Below are positions 40,977-50,161 of a stretch of 64,000 bases of DNA, one piece after another. The notes beneath the pieces are model-generated. The model worked only from the letters and a program-made list of their open reading frames with translations. It was not told the origin of the DNA and made no database searches. Numbering within the stretch: position 1 is the stretch's first letter; every line of letters begins with the position of its first letter. The DNA comes from a virus. The DNA lies in IMG/VR virus record IMGVR_UViG_3300036668_000173, positions 1-64,000 of that record, one strand, 5' to 3'. The translations under genes were made by a program, and so were the position numbers.

Positions 40977-43536
40977 GATTGACAATTTTTATGATGGGGA
41001 GTTAGACTTGAAAGAATTTTACACGAGCGTTAATAGATTTGGTAATAGTATTTTGTATCGGGGTTACGATTCTAGTGGTCTACCTGTTACACGAAAGGAT
41101 AAATTTTCACCAACACTATACCTTCGTTCAGATGTCGAAACTCCCCATCGAACTTTAGAAGGGCACTTTGTCAAGCCTAAGAAATTTGAGACCATGAAGG
41201 ACGCTAAAAACTTCATAGAGACTTATGGCGAAGTTGATAACATTACGGTGTACGGAAATACAAACTACATCACCCAATACATACACTCAAAATTTCCAGA
41301 CGATATCGGGCACTTCGACCGAAGTCTTGTGAATGTGGGTACGTTAGATTTAGAAATGTACTCGGGTGAAGGGTTTCCATATCCTGACCAAGCCAAACAT
41401 CCTATATTGTCTATGGGGTTGAAGTTGAGTAAAACCGATACCTACTATGTGTGGGGTATGCAAGATTATGATGTGTCTGATCCAGAGATTGCTCAATGTA
41501 ATATAGTCTACACAAAATGCGAAGACGAAGTGAAAATGTTATTGAACTTCCTCGACTTCTGGAATTCACCAGAAAATACTCCAGATATTCTTACTGGCTG
41601 GCACACAAAACTATTTGATATCACATACCTAGTTAATAGGGTGTTTGGACTTCTTGGCGAAGACGCAGTAAAGAAGTTGTCGCCATTCGGTATTGTGAGC
41701 GAGCGCAAGGTCAAGACACAACACGGAACTTCTGAAGCCTACGAATTGTATGGAATACAACAACTAGACTACATGGAATTGTTTCAGAAGTTTGGCGTTC
41801 TTGAGTACGGCCCACAAGAGAACTTTAAGCTTGATAACATATCCAACGTGGTTCTGGGAGCAAACAAGTTATCATTTGATGAAGTGTCATCCCTTCACGA
41901 ACTGTATGAAAGTAATTTTCAGAAATTTATAACCTATATGATACGAGACGTAGAGCTTGTCGATCGTATGGAAAAACAATTAGGATATATTACGTTAGCA
42001 ATGACAATGGGGTTTCGTGGTGGCGTAAACTTTGTTGACGTGTTTGGCACGACTGCAATCTGGGAATCTATTATTTTTAGAAACCTTGCAAGCAAAAATA
42101 TCGTTACTCCACCAAGCAATAATAATGTAAAGGTACCATATGCAGGAGGATACGTAAAGGATCCTAAGGTCGGTCTGCATCGGTGGGTTGTTTCTTTTGA
42201 CTTGAACTCACTATATCCAAATATTATTGCCCAGTGGAACATTTCACCCGAAACAATAAGTGACTCTCTAGGGGGCGGATCCTTTGGGGTAGAGGCTTGC
42301 TTAAATGGCATGATGGAAGAACAAGACCCTAATTTTGCCATAGCCATTAATGGAGTCAGATTCTCTAGAGACAAGCAGGGATTCATGCCCGAGATCATTG
42401 TAAATTATTATAATGACCGAGTTAGCATTCGTGGCAAAATGATAACCCTAAAGAAAGAGTTAGAGTTAGTAGAATCAACTGATACACAAAAGAGGTCTCA
42501 GTTAGATCAAGAGATTAAGAGTCTGAACACCCAACAGTTGTCCATCAAGTTGTTATTGAACTCTCTTTATGGTGCATGTGGAACCCCATACTTTAAATAC
42601 TTTGATCTCAGAATTGCCGAGGCGATTACTCTTACTGGTCAATTGGTCATTCAATGGACTGAAAAAGAAATCAATAAGGCTATCAATAAAATTCTTGAGA
42701 CTAATAATATAGACTATGTGGTTGCCATGGACACGGACTCGATATACCTTAACATGGGCCCGATCGTAGACAAATTTAACCCACAAAACCCAGTAGACTT
42801 TTTAGACAAGATTTGTGGAACTACCTTTCAGAAAATTCTCGACAATACCTACAAGGACATTTTTAAAAAGTTTAATTGCTTTGATTCGAGAATGAAAATG
42901 AAGCGGGAGTCCATAGCCGATACAGGAATCTGGACAGCAAAGAAGAGATACATTTTAAATGTGTTGGACAACGAAGGCGTTCGGTACGCAGAGCCACAAT
43001 TAAAGATTATGGGCATCGAGGCAATCAAGTCTTCGACTCCTGCAGAATGTAGAAGGGCTCTAAAAGAACTATTCAAGGTCATCATTCAGGGCTCAGAGTT
43101 GAATAGTCAAAAATTCATACAAAACTTCAAGACAGAATTTATGGCATTGAGTCCCGAAGAGGTTTCTTTTCCAAGAGGCGTGAACGAACTAAAAAAGTAT
43201 AAGGACAAGACTACCATATTTAAGAAGGGAACTCCGATCAACTCGAGAGGGTCTCTGTTATACAATCATCACATCAAGAAAAACTCTTTGGATAAAAAGT
43301 ACAATGAAATTCAGGTCGGAGAAAAGATAAAATTTTGTTATCTTAAAACTCCTAACCCTATAAAGCAAAACGTCATTGCCTACCCTGATTTTTTACCACC
43401 CGAACTAAATTTGCATAAGTACGTAGACTATGAAACACAATTTCAAAAGACTTTTGTTAAACCCATACAACCAATATTTGATGCCATTGGTTGGAAGGTT
43501 AAGAGGACAGTATCTCTAGAGGATTTTTTCGAGTAG
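40975..43536 (+). CDS. 43: DNA polymerase Gp43 (family B)
   Basis: 853 residues (T4 898), one uninterrupted frame without intein or split. Exonuclease: TLDLEMYSG (Asp125, Glu127), and later a Y-x-x-x-D region YMIRDVELVDRM. Polymerase: SFDLNSLYPNIIAQWNISPET (motif A), KLLLNSLYGACG (motif B) and YVVAMDTDSIYL (motif C with DTD). The C-terminus ends SLEDFFE, a clamp-interacting peptide. Replicates phage DNA with clamp 45. Confidence 0.97.
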   Translation: MIDNFYDGELDLKEFYTSVNRFGNSILYRGYDSSGLPVTRKDKFSPTLYLRSDVETPHRTLEGHFVKPKKFETMKDAKNFIETYGEVDNITVYGNTNYITQYIHSKFPDDIGHFDRSLVNVGTLDLEMYSGEGFPYPDQAKHPILSMGLKLSKTDTYYVWGMQDYDVSDPEIAQCNIVYTKCEDEVKMLLNFLDFWNSPENTPDILTGWHTKLFDITYLVNRVFGLLGEDAVKKLSPFGIVSERKVKTQHGTSEAYELYGIQQLDYMELFQKFGVLEYGPQENFKLDNISNVVLGANKLSFDEVSSLHELYESNFQKFITYMIRDVELVDRMEKQLGYITLAMTMGFRGGVNFVDVFGTTAIWESIIFRNLASKNIVTPPSNNNVKVPYAGGYVKDPKVGLHRWVVSFDLNSLYPNIIAQWNISPETISDSLGGGSFGVEACLNGMMEEQDPNFAIAINGVRFSRDKQGFMPEIIVNYYNDRVSIRGKMITLKKELELVESTDTQKRSQLDQEIKSLNTQQLSIKLLLNSLYGACGTPYFKYFDLRIAEAITLTGQLVIQWTEKEINKAINKILETNNIDYVVAMDTDSIYLNMGPIVDKFNPQNPVDFLDKICGTTFQKILDNTYKDIFKKFNCFDSRMKMKRESIADTGIWTAKKRYILNVLDNEGVRYAEPQLKIMGIEAIKSSTPAECRRALKELFKVIIQGSELNSQKFIQNFKTEFMALSPEEVSFPRGVNELKKYKDKTTIFKKGTPINSRGSLLYNHHIKKNSLDKKYNEIQVGEKIKFCYLKTPNPIKQNVIAYPDFLPPELNLHKYVDYETQFQKTFVKPIQPIFDAIGWKVKRTVSLEDFFE

Positions 43537-43545
43537 TGTTATAAT
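43537..43545 (+). promoter_or_regulatory. Extended -10 promoter (TGTTATAAT) after gene 43
   Basis: TGTTATAAT directly behind the gene 43 stop, 36 bases before the next start. No convincing -35 box. Confidence 0.6.
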
Positions 43546-43580
43546 AGTTTAAATTTAAATTTTGATAGGCACTCTACATT

Positions 43581-44537
43581 ATGATTCAATTGACAATATT
43601 TAAAAATCTTTATGATAACAAAACAGAAAAGGGAATGACTCTAAAGTCTTTTGATGATTTTGAGAACCTATTAATTTCTTTGTCTTCAGAAAAAAAGAAA
43701 AGCAAAAAGGATTCTAACCTAATCTCACCAGCCTGTTATCTCGAAGGCACAGACAAAAGGCGTAATGACAACGTAACCTATTGGGGTGGTTGGGGCGCTA
43801 TGGACGTAGACGACCATGATTTTGACCCAAACAATTTAGAAGAACAACTAAAGGATCGATATGGTAAATATCGTTATGTTGTTTATTCTACGGCATCCAG
43901 CACACTTGAAAAACCAAAGTTTAGGCTAATATTTGCTTTGACCGAAAATGTTTTAGTAAATGACATTAAACCATTTTGGTATGCCCTCAATCAAAAGATT
44001 GAAAAGATTGGTGACGAGCAGACAAAGGACTTGTCTCGAATGTATTACATACCCGCGCAATATGAGGGGGCAAACAATTTCATTTTTAGTAATCAAGGGG
44101 ACTACCTAGACCCAAAAACTTTAATAAAAGAATTCCCTTATCCATTTGATGTCGTAGATCCAAAGAAAGGTTTTGTCGACCGACTACCCGAATCTATAAA
44201 AGAACGAGTGTACGAGTACAAGAAGAACACCCTGACAAAAAAGGATGATGTTGTATGGAGCAGTTATAGAAACTGTCCTTTTGTCAATCAGAAACTTATT
44301 GAGAATTATAGGAATATATCTGGCGTGGATAATTCTGGTCGATACGCTATGATCTATAAAATTATTGTTTCGATTGCATTGAGTGCCATAAAAAATCAAT
44401 ATGCCATAGACTCTTATCAGATTATTGACCTTATCCGAGAGCTTGATGCCGAGACAGGGAATAGGTATAAGAAAAGAAAATTAGAGGTTGAAGTGGATCG
44501 TGCCCTAGAGTATGCCTACAAGAATATAGGAAATTGA
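43581..44537 (+). CDS. Primase-like protein (archaeo-eukaryotic primase type)
   Basis: 318 residues. WGAMDVDDHD (Asp75, Asp77) followed by RYVVYSTASSTLEKPKFRLIFALTENV (Arg115) and DLSRMYYIPAQ (Asp150, Arg153) gives the D-x-D ... R ... D-x-x-R pattern of AEP/PrimPol or VirE-N-like primases. The C-terminal half is helical with a PriCT-like look. Position between polymerase 43 and helicase 41 genes suits a priming role; the T4 Toprim primase gene 61 is not in the window. Assignment by motif spacing only. Confidence 0.5.
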   Translation: MIQLTIFKNLYDNKTEKGMTLKSFDDFENLLISLSSEKKKSKKDSNLISPACYLEGTDKRRNDNVTYWGGWGAMDVDDHDFDPNNLEEQLKDRYGKYRYVVYSTASSTLEKPKFRLIFALTENVLVNDIKPFWYALNQKIEKIGDEQTKDLSRMYYIPAQYEGANNFIFSNQGDYLDPKTLIKEFPYPFDVVDPKKGFVDRLPESIKERVYEYKKNTLTKKDDVVWSSYRNCPFVNQKLIENYRNISGVDNSGRYAMIYKIIVSIALSAIKNQYAIDSYQIIDLIRELDAETGNRYKKRKLEVEVDRALEYAYKNIGN

Positions 44538-44540
44538 ACA

Positions 44541-44999
44541 ATGGGAAAATTTACAGATCAAAAATGGATCGATCGTTACCTAGGGTTAGCCCGAGAAGTG
44601 TCTACGTGGTCAAAGGATCCGTCGCGTAAGATTGGTGCAGTCGCGGTGTCGGCTACAGGCCAGGTGTTGTCTACTGGTTACAATGGGTTCCCTAAGGGCA
44701 TCATAGATTTAAAAGAAAGGTACGATGATAGACCAACTAAGTATAGGTATGTTGTTCATGCCGAAATGAATTGTATCTATAATGCAACCTATAACGGAAC
44801 GTCTCTTTATGGTTCTTCTATGTTTGTGTGGGGTCTTCCAATTTGCTCAGAGTGTGCAAAGGGATTGATACAAGTAGGCATTAAAAACCTCTATTGGAAA
44901 AGTGGTGAAGAAAGTGTACCAGTTTCGTGGGTAGAGTCTTTTGAATTCACAAAAGAACTTTTAGACGAAGCAGGTATTTTTATAGATCAAGTGGTATAA
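44541..44999 (+). CDS. cd: dCMP deaminase
   Basis: 152 residues. Zinc-dependent deaminase: HAEMN (proton donor Glu) and PICSEC-KGLIQ (PCxxC equivalent), with a SKDPSRKIGAVAV and GYNGFPKG substrate-loop. It converts dCMP to dUMP, feeding ThyX for dTTP synthesis. Shorter than T4 Cd (193). Its stop lies in a TGGTATAAT promoter. Confidence 0.93.
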   Translation: MGKFTDQKWIDRYLGLAREVSTWSKDPSRKIGAVAVSATGQVLSTGYNGFPKGIIDLKERYDDRPTKYRYVVHAEMNCIYNATYNGTSLYGSSMFVWGLPICSECAKGLIQVGIKNLYWKSGEESVPVSWVESFEFTKELLDEAGIFIDQVV

Positions 45000-45000
45000 T
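44992..45000 (+). promoter_or_regulatory. Extended -10 promoter (TGGTATAAT) overlapping the dCMP deaminase stop
   Basis: TGGTATAAT covering the last two codons and stop of the deaminase gene; 32 bases before uvsX. Same nonamer as at 28598. Confidence 0.6.
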
Positions 45001-45032
45001 GTACCACCTCAATTATTATGGAGAAACAAATT

Positions 45033-46136
45033 ATGTCGTTGATGGATAAACTTAAAAAGAACTCTACTATCAAAGACGCTTCGATTTTGTCGACGTCTAA
45101 GTTTTTTACAAAAAAGGATATGATAAGCACATCAATTCCTGCCCTGAACGTTGCGCTTTCGGGTAGGCTTGATGGTGGCTACGTCCCTGGGGTTACCCTC
45201 TTCTGTGGGCCCTCAAAACATTTCAAATCCATGTTCTCGCTCATAATGGCAAAGTCCTACATGGACAAATACCCAGACTCGGTTATGCTTTTTTATGACT
45301 GTGAGTTCGGAACCCCTTTAGCCTATTTTGAATCTTTGCAGATCGATACATCAAGGATTATTCACGTTCCTATTATGAACATGGAAGAATTCAAATTTGA
45401 TGTCATCAAGCAGTTAGAGAACATTGCTCGCGGTGACAAGGTGGTCATTGTTGTAGACTCACTTGGTAATATGTCTAGCAAAAAAGAAATGGACGATGCG
45501 ATTGACGGAAAATCTGTTATTGACATGTCACGAGCCAAGCAGATGAAATCAATTTTCCGTATGATTACTCCATACTTAACACGGTTAGACATTCCTTTGA
45601 TTGCAGTAAATCACATTTATATGGAACAGGGTTTATATCCAAAGGCAATCATTTCGGGTGGCACAGGAATTTATTTAAGCTCAGACAATATTTTTATTCT
45701 GGGTCGACAACAGGAAAAGGAAGGAACCGAAGTCGCGGGGTATAACTTTATCATCAATGTAGAAAAATCAAGACACGTTCGTGAAAAGTCTAAGATTCCA
45801 ATTACGGTCATGTTCGAAGGTGGTCTTTCACGTTGGTCTGGTCTCATTGAAATGGCTCTAGAATCTGGTCATGTTATCAAGCCATCCAATGGTTGGTACT
45901 CAAAGGTCAACGTCGAAACAGGAGAAGTAGAAGAGAAGAAGTACCGATTAAAAGATACAGACACAAAAGATTTTTGGATGTCTATTCTTATGACAAAGTC
46001 TTTTCAAGAGTGGGTCAAAACGAACTATCAGATATCTGGTGCTCAGATGATGAAAGATGACGACATCGATAAACACCTAGCAGAAATTGAGGACGATGAG
46101 GATGAAGATATTTTAAGAGAGGAAACAGAGGCATGA
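45033..46136 (+). CDS. uvsX: RecA-like recombinase UvsX
   Basis: 367 residues from the ATG at 45033, which has GGAGAAAC at proper distance; the upstream ATG at 45018 has no ribosome site. RecA core: LSGRLDGGYVPGVTLFCGPSKHFKS (Walker A GPSKHFKS, as in T4 UvsX), LFYDCEFGTP, VVIVVDSLGNM (Walker B) and IAVNHIYMEQ. Strand exchange with UvsY and Gp32. The C-terminal tail is acidic (EDDEDEDILREE). Overlaps the next gene by four bases. Confidence 0.95.
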   Translation: MSLMDKLKKNSTIKDASILSTSKFFTKKDMISTSIPALNVALSGRLDGGYVPGVTLFCGPSKHFKSMFSLIMAKSYMDKYPDSVMLFYDCEFGTPLAYFESLQIDTSRIIHVPIMNMEEFKFDVIKQLENIARGDKVVIVVDSLGNMSSKKEMDDAIDGKSVIDMSRAKQMKSIFRMITPYLTRLDIPLIAVNHIYMEQGLYPKAIISGGTGIYLSSDNIFILGRQQEKEGTEVAGYNFIINVEKSRHVREKSKIPITVMFEGGLSRWSGLIEMALESGHVIKPSNGWYSKVNVETGEVEEKKYRLKDTDTKDFWMSILMTKSFQEWVKTNYQISGAQMMKDDDIDKHLAEIEDDEDEDILREETEA

Positions 46137-46501
46137 TCACCAACGCAGACTATATTTTTGTTGAACGAAATCCTGATGAGACGAGCTATGTTAAGTTAAC
46201 AGGTGAGTCCCCATGGAATGGTACTGTTTTTCAGTACGGTAAATTAGCTTTGCACGAAAACATTGAAGCAGATTTTATGGAATTGAGTTTCACGTATAAT
46301 GTTATAGAATCACCTCTTCGAAAAGAAATGTTAGAAGAAGACGTTAACTTTAAAAATTATATCGGTGAAGTTCTAGGGCATATTATCGATGATGCAGTAA
46401 ACACAGGAGAGTATCAGATTGGAACACGAGACAACAAATCAACAAGCCCAACACGCGACACAACTTCAGGAGCTAATCTTAAAGAATCTGATAACGAATG
46501 A
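46133..46501 (+). CDS. Unknown protein between uvsX and helicase 41
   Basis: 122 residues. N-terminal two thirds look folded (YIFVERNPDETSYVKLTGESPWNGTVFQYGKLALHEN), with FTYNVIESP and a helix VLGHIIDDAV; the last 30 residues are low-complexity Thr/Ser/Asn where the frame overlaps the start of gene 41 by 83 bases. A gene of similar size occupies this place in related marine phages. Function unknown. Confidence 0.7.
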   Translation: MITNADYIFVERNPDETSYVKLTGESPWNGTVFQYGKLALHENIEADFMELSFTYNVIESPLRKEMLEEDVNFKNYIGEVLGHIIDDAVNTGEYQIGTRDNKSTSPTRDTTSGANLKESDNE

Positions 46502-47813
46502 AACCTTCACCCGAAGAGTTATTCCGTTTTTGAATCGTGAATACTTTGATTCGTCATACGGAGAAGTATTTAAAGAGGTTGTTAAGTTTGTAGACAAGTA
46601 CAATAAACTACCTACACCCGAATCATTAACAGTAGAGCTTTCGGAGTCTGCTTCAAATGAAGTAATGAGTTTGGTTAAATTAATATCTCAGCCACAAGAG
46701 GTTGCCTGTGATACCGAATGGTTGATTGACTCCACAGAAAAGTGGTGTCAAGACAAGGCGATTTATTTAGCCATCATGGAATCTATCTCTATCATTGATG
46801 GAACACACAAGACTTTAGCCAAGACCGCTTTACCAGATCTTCTGAGCAATGCTCTTGGCGTTTCCTTTGATTCAAATATCGGACATGACTACATTAAGGA
46901 CTCGAGCGCTCGGTATGACTACTATCACCGAACCGAGTCGAGAGTTCCATTTGATCTAGATTACTTCAATAAAATTACAAAGGGTGGTTTGCCTAACAAG
47001 ACATTGAATATTATATTAGCGTCGACAGGCGTAGGTAAGAGTTTGTTCATGACCCATACATCTGCTTCGGCTCTTATGGATGGTCGAAACGTTTTGTACC
47101 TTACCATGGAAATGTCCGAAGAGAAAATTGCCGAACGCATTGACGCAAACCTTATGAACGTGCCACTAGATTCGTTAGAGGGCATGACACGTGACACCTT
47201 CAAAACCAAGATTGATAAAATTGCTCAGAGAAATATCGGTAAGCTAATCATCAAAGAGTACCCTACAGGATCTGCTCATGTAGGACACTTTCGGGCATTG
47301 CTCAATGAACTCAAGATGAAGAAAAAGTTTGTGCCCCATATAATCATGATCGACTATTTAAATATTTGCTCGTCTTCAAGGATGAAGGGCATGGGTGGTG
47401 CCATTAATTCATATGCATACATCAAATCAATCTCAGAAGAAATACGAGGGCTTGCAGTAGAGTTTGATGTCCCTATCCTTACCGCGACCCAATCCAATCG
47501 AGACGGTTTGTCTAATACTGATGTCGATCTGAGCAATACCAGCGATAGTTTTGGAACCCCTATGTCAGCAGATTTAATGTTTGCTCTCATTTCAACCGAA
47601 GAGCTAGAAGGTATGGGTCAAATCATGGTCAAGCAATTAAAGAATCGATACAATGACCTATCAAAGCATAAGCGTTTCGTGATCGGTGTGGATCGTGCCA
47701 AGATGAAACTGTATGACGTAGAGACTTCTGCTCAAACTCTTGTACAAGATACACCGAGTTATGATAACTCCCCGAAGTCCTCAAACGATAAATTTTCAGG
47801 ATTCAAAGTATGA
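46419..47813 (+). CDS. 41: Replicative DNA helicase Gp41 (DnaB family)
   Basis: 464 residues (T4 475). The start is a TTG at 46419 with GGAGAG upstream, inside the previous gene. N-terminal domain RRVIPFLNREYF, then RecA-like motor: Walker A ASTGVGKS, RNVLYLTMEMSEEKIAERIDANLM, Walker B IIMIDYLNI, and ATQSNRDGL. Hexameric 5'-3' helicase of the phage replisome, normally associated with a primase. C-terminus ends DKFSGFKV. Confidence 0.94.
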   Translation: MEHETTNQQAQHATQLQELILKNLITNETFTRRVIPFLNREYFDSSYGEVFKEVVKFVDKYNKLPTPESLTVELSESASNEVMSLVKLISQPQEVACDTEWLIDSTEKWCQDKAIYLAIMESISIIDGTHKTLAKTALPDLLSNALGVSFDSNIGHDYIKDSSARYDYYHRTESRVPFDLDYFNKITKGGLPNKTLNIILASTGVGKSLFMTHTSASALMDGRNVLYLTMEMSEEKIAERIDANLMNVPLDSLEGMTRDTFKTKIDKIAQRNIGKLIIKEYPTGSAHVGHFRALLNELKMKKKFVPHIIMIDYLNICSSSRMKGMGGAINSYAYIKSISEEIRGLAVEFDVPILTATQSNRDGLSNTDVDLSNTSDSFGTPMSADLMFALISTEELEGMGQIMVKQLKNRYNDLSKHKRFVIGVDRAKMKLYDVETSAQTLVQDTPSYDNSPKSSNDKFSGFKV

Positions 47814-48196
47814 ACAAGACCTATACTCGAACTATAAGTAAGGATGGTAGCATCTCTTTGCCTAAAAAGGTAGTCAAGCTATTAAGAGTAAAACCTAATG
47901 ATCAAATTAAGTTTGTGGATAACATGGATGGTAGTCTTATGCTTATGAGTGATTTTTTGATGGAAGATGGATATGTAGAAATATCTAAATTGGAAAGTGG
48001 GGACATGAAAAGATATGCAAGACTCTATATTTGCAAATCAAAAGATCACTATATTGTAGATATGTACGAAAATAGTAGGCTAACATATTCTAGAAAGATT
48101 TCTGGTACGCACACTCAAAACTATGTAGAAGACTGTGCTGAAAATTGGATTTTAAAATGTGGAGAATTTAAAAATGAAAGTAATGATACAAAATAA
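47810..48196 (+). CDS. AbrB/MazE-type DNA-binding domain protein
   Basis: 128 residues. The first 45 residues (TRTISKDGSISLPKKVVKLLRVKPNDQIKFV) are the swapped-hairpin SpoVT/AbrB signature. The other 80 residues (EISKLESGDMKRYARLYICKSKDHYIVDMY) are unrecognised. Could be a transcription regulator or an antitoxin-type protein, though no toxin partner is adjacent. ATGA overlap with gene 41 indicates co-translation. Confidence 0.65.
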   Translation: MNKTYTRTISKDGSISLPKKVVKLLRVKPNDQIKFVDNMDGSLMLMSDFLMEDGYVEISKLESGDMKRYARLYICKSKDHYIVDMYENSRLTYSRKISGTHTQNYVEDCAENWILKCGEFKNESNDTK

Positions 48197-48353
48197 TTCA
48201 GGATACAGTTTAAGCGTGTCTAAAGAAAAGACTAAAGTCGATATGTTTGAAATTGTTTTTCATCGAACCGTGTTGGGAGAAGACCCAAGAACCAATACTT
48301 TTTATTTTACCGAAAATCAATTGAAAACCCTTTCCGAGGTACTGATGAAATGA
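48174..48353 (+). CDS. 59-residue protein of unknown function
   Basis: Start at 48174 (MKVMIQNNSGYSLSVSKEKTKV) is chosen for the GGAG eight bases upstream. Predicted beta-hairpin-rich with a C-terminal helix (TENQLKTLSEVLMK). Linked by overlaps to the AbrB-like gene and to thyX. No domain recognised. Confidence 0.6.
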   Translation: MKVMIQNNSGYSLSVSKEKTKVDMFEIVFHRTVLGEDPRTNTFYFTENQLKTLSEVLMK

Positions 48354-49021
48354 AAGTAAAACTTGTATCGTACTCACAACCAACAGAAGATTTTATCGGC
48401 GATGGGCTAACCAACTTACAAGACTTAGTTGCATATTGTGCAAGGGTGTCTAATCCCTCTAATCAACTGAACAAGGACACCAATGAAAAATTGATCAAGT
48501 ATCTTATTAAGAATAAGCATTGGAGCCCACTCGAGATGGTTTCTGTTTGCATGGAAGTCGAAACAACTCGAGATATTGCCAGACAGTTTTTGCGGCATAG
48601 ATCCTTCTCTTTTCAGGAATTTAGCCAAAGATATGCAGATCCTACCAAAGACTTGGATTTTGTGATTCGAGAAGTTCGATTACAGGATACTACGAATAGA
48701 CAAAACTCTATTGGTATAGATCTTCAAACTGACGACGGTAGAAGGCTTTCATGGATGTTCGAGGCTCAACAACTAAAGGTTATTGAAGCCGCGAAAACTG
48801 CCTACGCTTGGGCGATCGAAAACGGCATTGCCAAGGAACAGGCTCGAGCAGTTTTACCAGAAGGCTTGACCGTTTCGCGCATGTACGTGAATGGTACCCT
48901 TAGGTCTTGGATCCACTACTGTGAGCTTAGGTCTGCTAATGGTACACAGTTAGAACACATCGAGATCGCCAAGGCATGTAGTGAGGTCATCGCCAAGGTG
49001 TTTCCCCTGATCAACGAATAA
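48350..49021 (+). CDS. thyX: Flavin-dependent thymidylate synthase ThyX
   Basis: 223 residues. ThyX signature RHRSFSFQEFSQRY (RHRxxSxxExSxR), LEMVSVCMEVETTRDIARQFLRH, and the C-terminal LRSWIHYCELRSANGTQLEHIEIA, which bind FAD and dUMP. Methylates dUMP using methylene-tetrahydrofolate. Common in cyanophage-type T4-like phages in place of T4 td. Acts with dCMP deaminase and the nrd genes. Followed by an 18-base-pair palindrome. Confidence 0.95.
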   Translation: MKVKLVSYSQPTEDFIGDGLTNLQDLVAYCARVSNPSNQLNKDTNEKLIKYLIKNKHWSPLEMVSVCMEVETTRDIARQFLRHRSFSFQEFSQRYADPTKDLDFVIREVRLQDTTNRQNSIGIDLQTDDGRRLSWMFEAQQLKVIEAAKTAYAWAIENGIAKEQARAVLPEGLTVSRMYVNGTLRSWIHYCELRSANGTQLEHIEIAKACSEVIAKVFPLINE

Positions 49022-49040
49022 GGACAAACGCCCGTTGTTC

Positions 49041-49084
49041 ATCTACACACAAGGTATAAAAAATAGTATACCTTGTGTGTAGAT
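49041..49084. repeat. Perfect 18-base inverted repeat after thyX
   Basis: ATCTACACACAAGGTATA (49041-49058), an 8-base AT loop, and TATACCTTGTGTGTAGAT (49067-49084), with no mismatch. No T-run follows either arm on either strand, so it is not a normal terminator. It lies just before a TACAAT box (49090) and an exact late promoter, and may be a processing site, a regulator-binding site or a transcription roadblock. Confidence 0.9.
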
Positions 49085-49116
49085 TCGTGTACAATTAACG
49101 TATAGATAACCAAACA

Positions 49117-49124
49117 TATAAATA
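49117..49124 (+). promoter_or_regulatory. Late promoter (TATAAATA) with predicted leaderless transcript
   Basis: Exact TATAAATA. By T4 spacing transcription starts at about 49130, the A of the ATG. The 25 bases before the ATG contain no ribosome site, which supports leaderless translation. Confidence 0.8.
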
Positions 49125-49129
49125 TACAC

Positions 49130-50143
49130 ATGAAAACCTTTAAATCCTTCCTAGCCGAGCAAGTCAAAATTTCTACCAGAGAACAGGTAGAATCAATCAT
49201 TGCTTCGTATAAAAACGCCAGCGAGATATTGAATCCTGACTATCAGAATTTAGCTCAGAGAGCAAATAACATATTGTCAAGATATTCGGAATTGGCTAAA
49301 AAACCTGTATGGGATTATTTCAGAGATCTACGTCAATATGACGAGGTCACTGATTTAGACTATGGATGGGGTATTGGTTTATCTTTAAATGGTTTGTCGA
49401 CCTTCGAGAAAAAATTAGATAAAATTAAAAAGACGAAATACCCAGCCGAAGTAAGTGGCGTTGTAAAAAAAATTGTTTCTGTTGCCGATAATATCTTGAG
49501 CGATTGGAAACAAATCTCTATTGACATGAAAGCCTTAAAGCTCAAAGTCGTAAAGGTTACTGTAAAGCGTCAACAAGAAAAAGAAGTCAAGACAGAAATA
49601 CTTAAAGGTAAGTTTCGTGATTCTTCTTCCTTGATAAAAGTACTCGAGAGTCATTTAGAAGAGTATAAGGAAAGGGCTAGAACAGAGTCTACGAAATTTG
49701 TTAAATCTAAGCTCGATGCGCTGGCCGCAAAAAATTGGGATTTAAGTGTCGTGGCACCTCGACCAAATAGTAATAATTCGAGAGAAGAATATATGAGAGC
49801 AATTGCTCGTAGATCTATCTATGAGTTATTGACTGATTCAAAAGATAAAACGCCACGATCCACATCAGATGTTCGTGTAGTTCGCGAATTGGGTGTTGCT
49901 AAATATATCAAAGATAGCGTAGACGGAGCCGAGCAAAGCTATCGGGAGTTTATGCAAAAGATGATCGAGAAAATTGGCAAGCCAGTTGTAACTGCGAAGT
50001 TTTTGGGTAACATCTGGACAGGTTCAGTTCTTGATGTCGTAACAAACGATGGCGAAAGTCAGCGCTGGAACACTAAGATGATCATTAACTTTTCAAAGTA
50101 TCAGAAGATGTTTAATCAGTTTCCTACAACCAGAAAAAAATAA
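49130..50143 (+). CDS. Internal head protein candidate with canonical capsid-targeting sequence
   Basis: 337 residues. N-terminus MKTFKSFLAEQ is almost the T4 capsid-targeting peptide MKTYQEFIAE, with LAE as the expected gp21 cleavage site. The body is basic and helical (KLKVVKVTVKRQQEKEVKTEILKGKFRDSS and so on), followed by a C-terminal portion SVLDVVTNDGESQRWNTKMIINFSKYQKMF that looks folded. No known domain. First gene of the late internal-protein cluster. Probably packaged with DNA and injected; activity unknown. Confidence 0.7.
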   Translation: MKTFKSFLAEQVKISTREQVESIIASYKNASEILNPDYQNLAQRANNILSRYSELAKKPVWDYFRDLRQYDEVTDLDYGWGIGLSLNGLSTFEKKLDKIKKTKYPAEVSGVVKKIVSVADNILSDWKQISIDMKALKLKVVKVTVKRQQEKEVKTEILKGKFRDSSSLIKVLESHLEEYKERARTESTKFVKSKLDALAAKNWDLSVVAPRPNSNNSREEYMRAIARRSIYELLTDSKDKTPRSTSDVRVVRELGVAKYIKDSVDGAEQSYREFMQKMIEKIGKPVVTAKFLGNIWTGSVLDVVTNDGESQRWNTKMIINFSKYQKMFNQFPTTRKK

Positions 50144-50161
50144 TAAAATAAGGGTTTTAAC

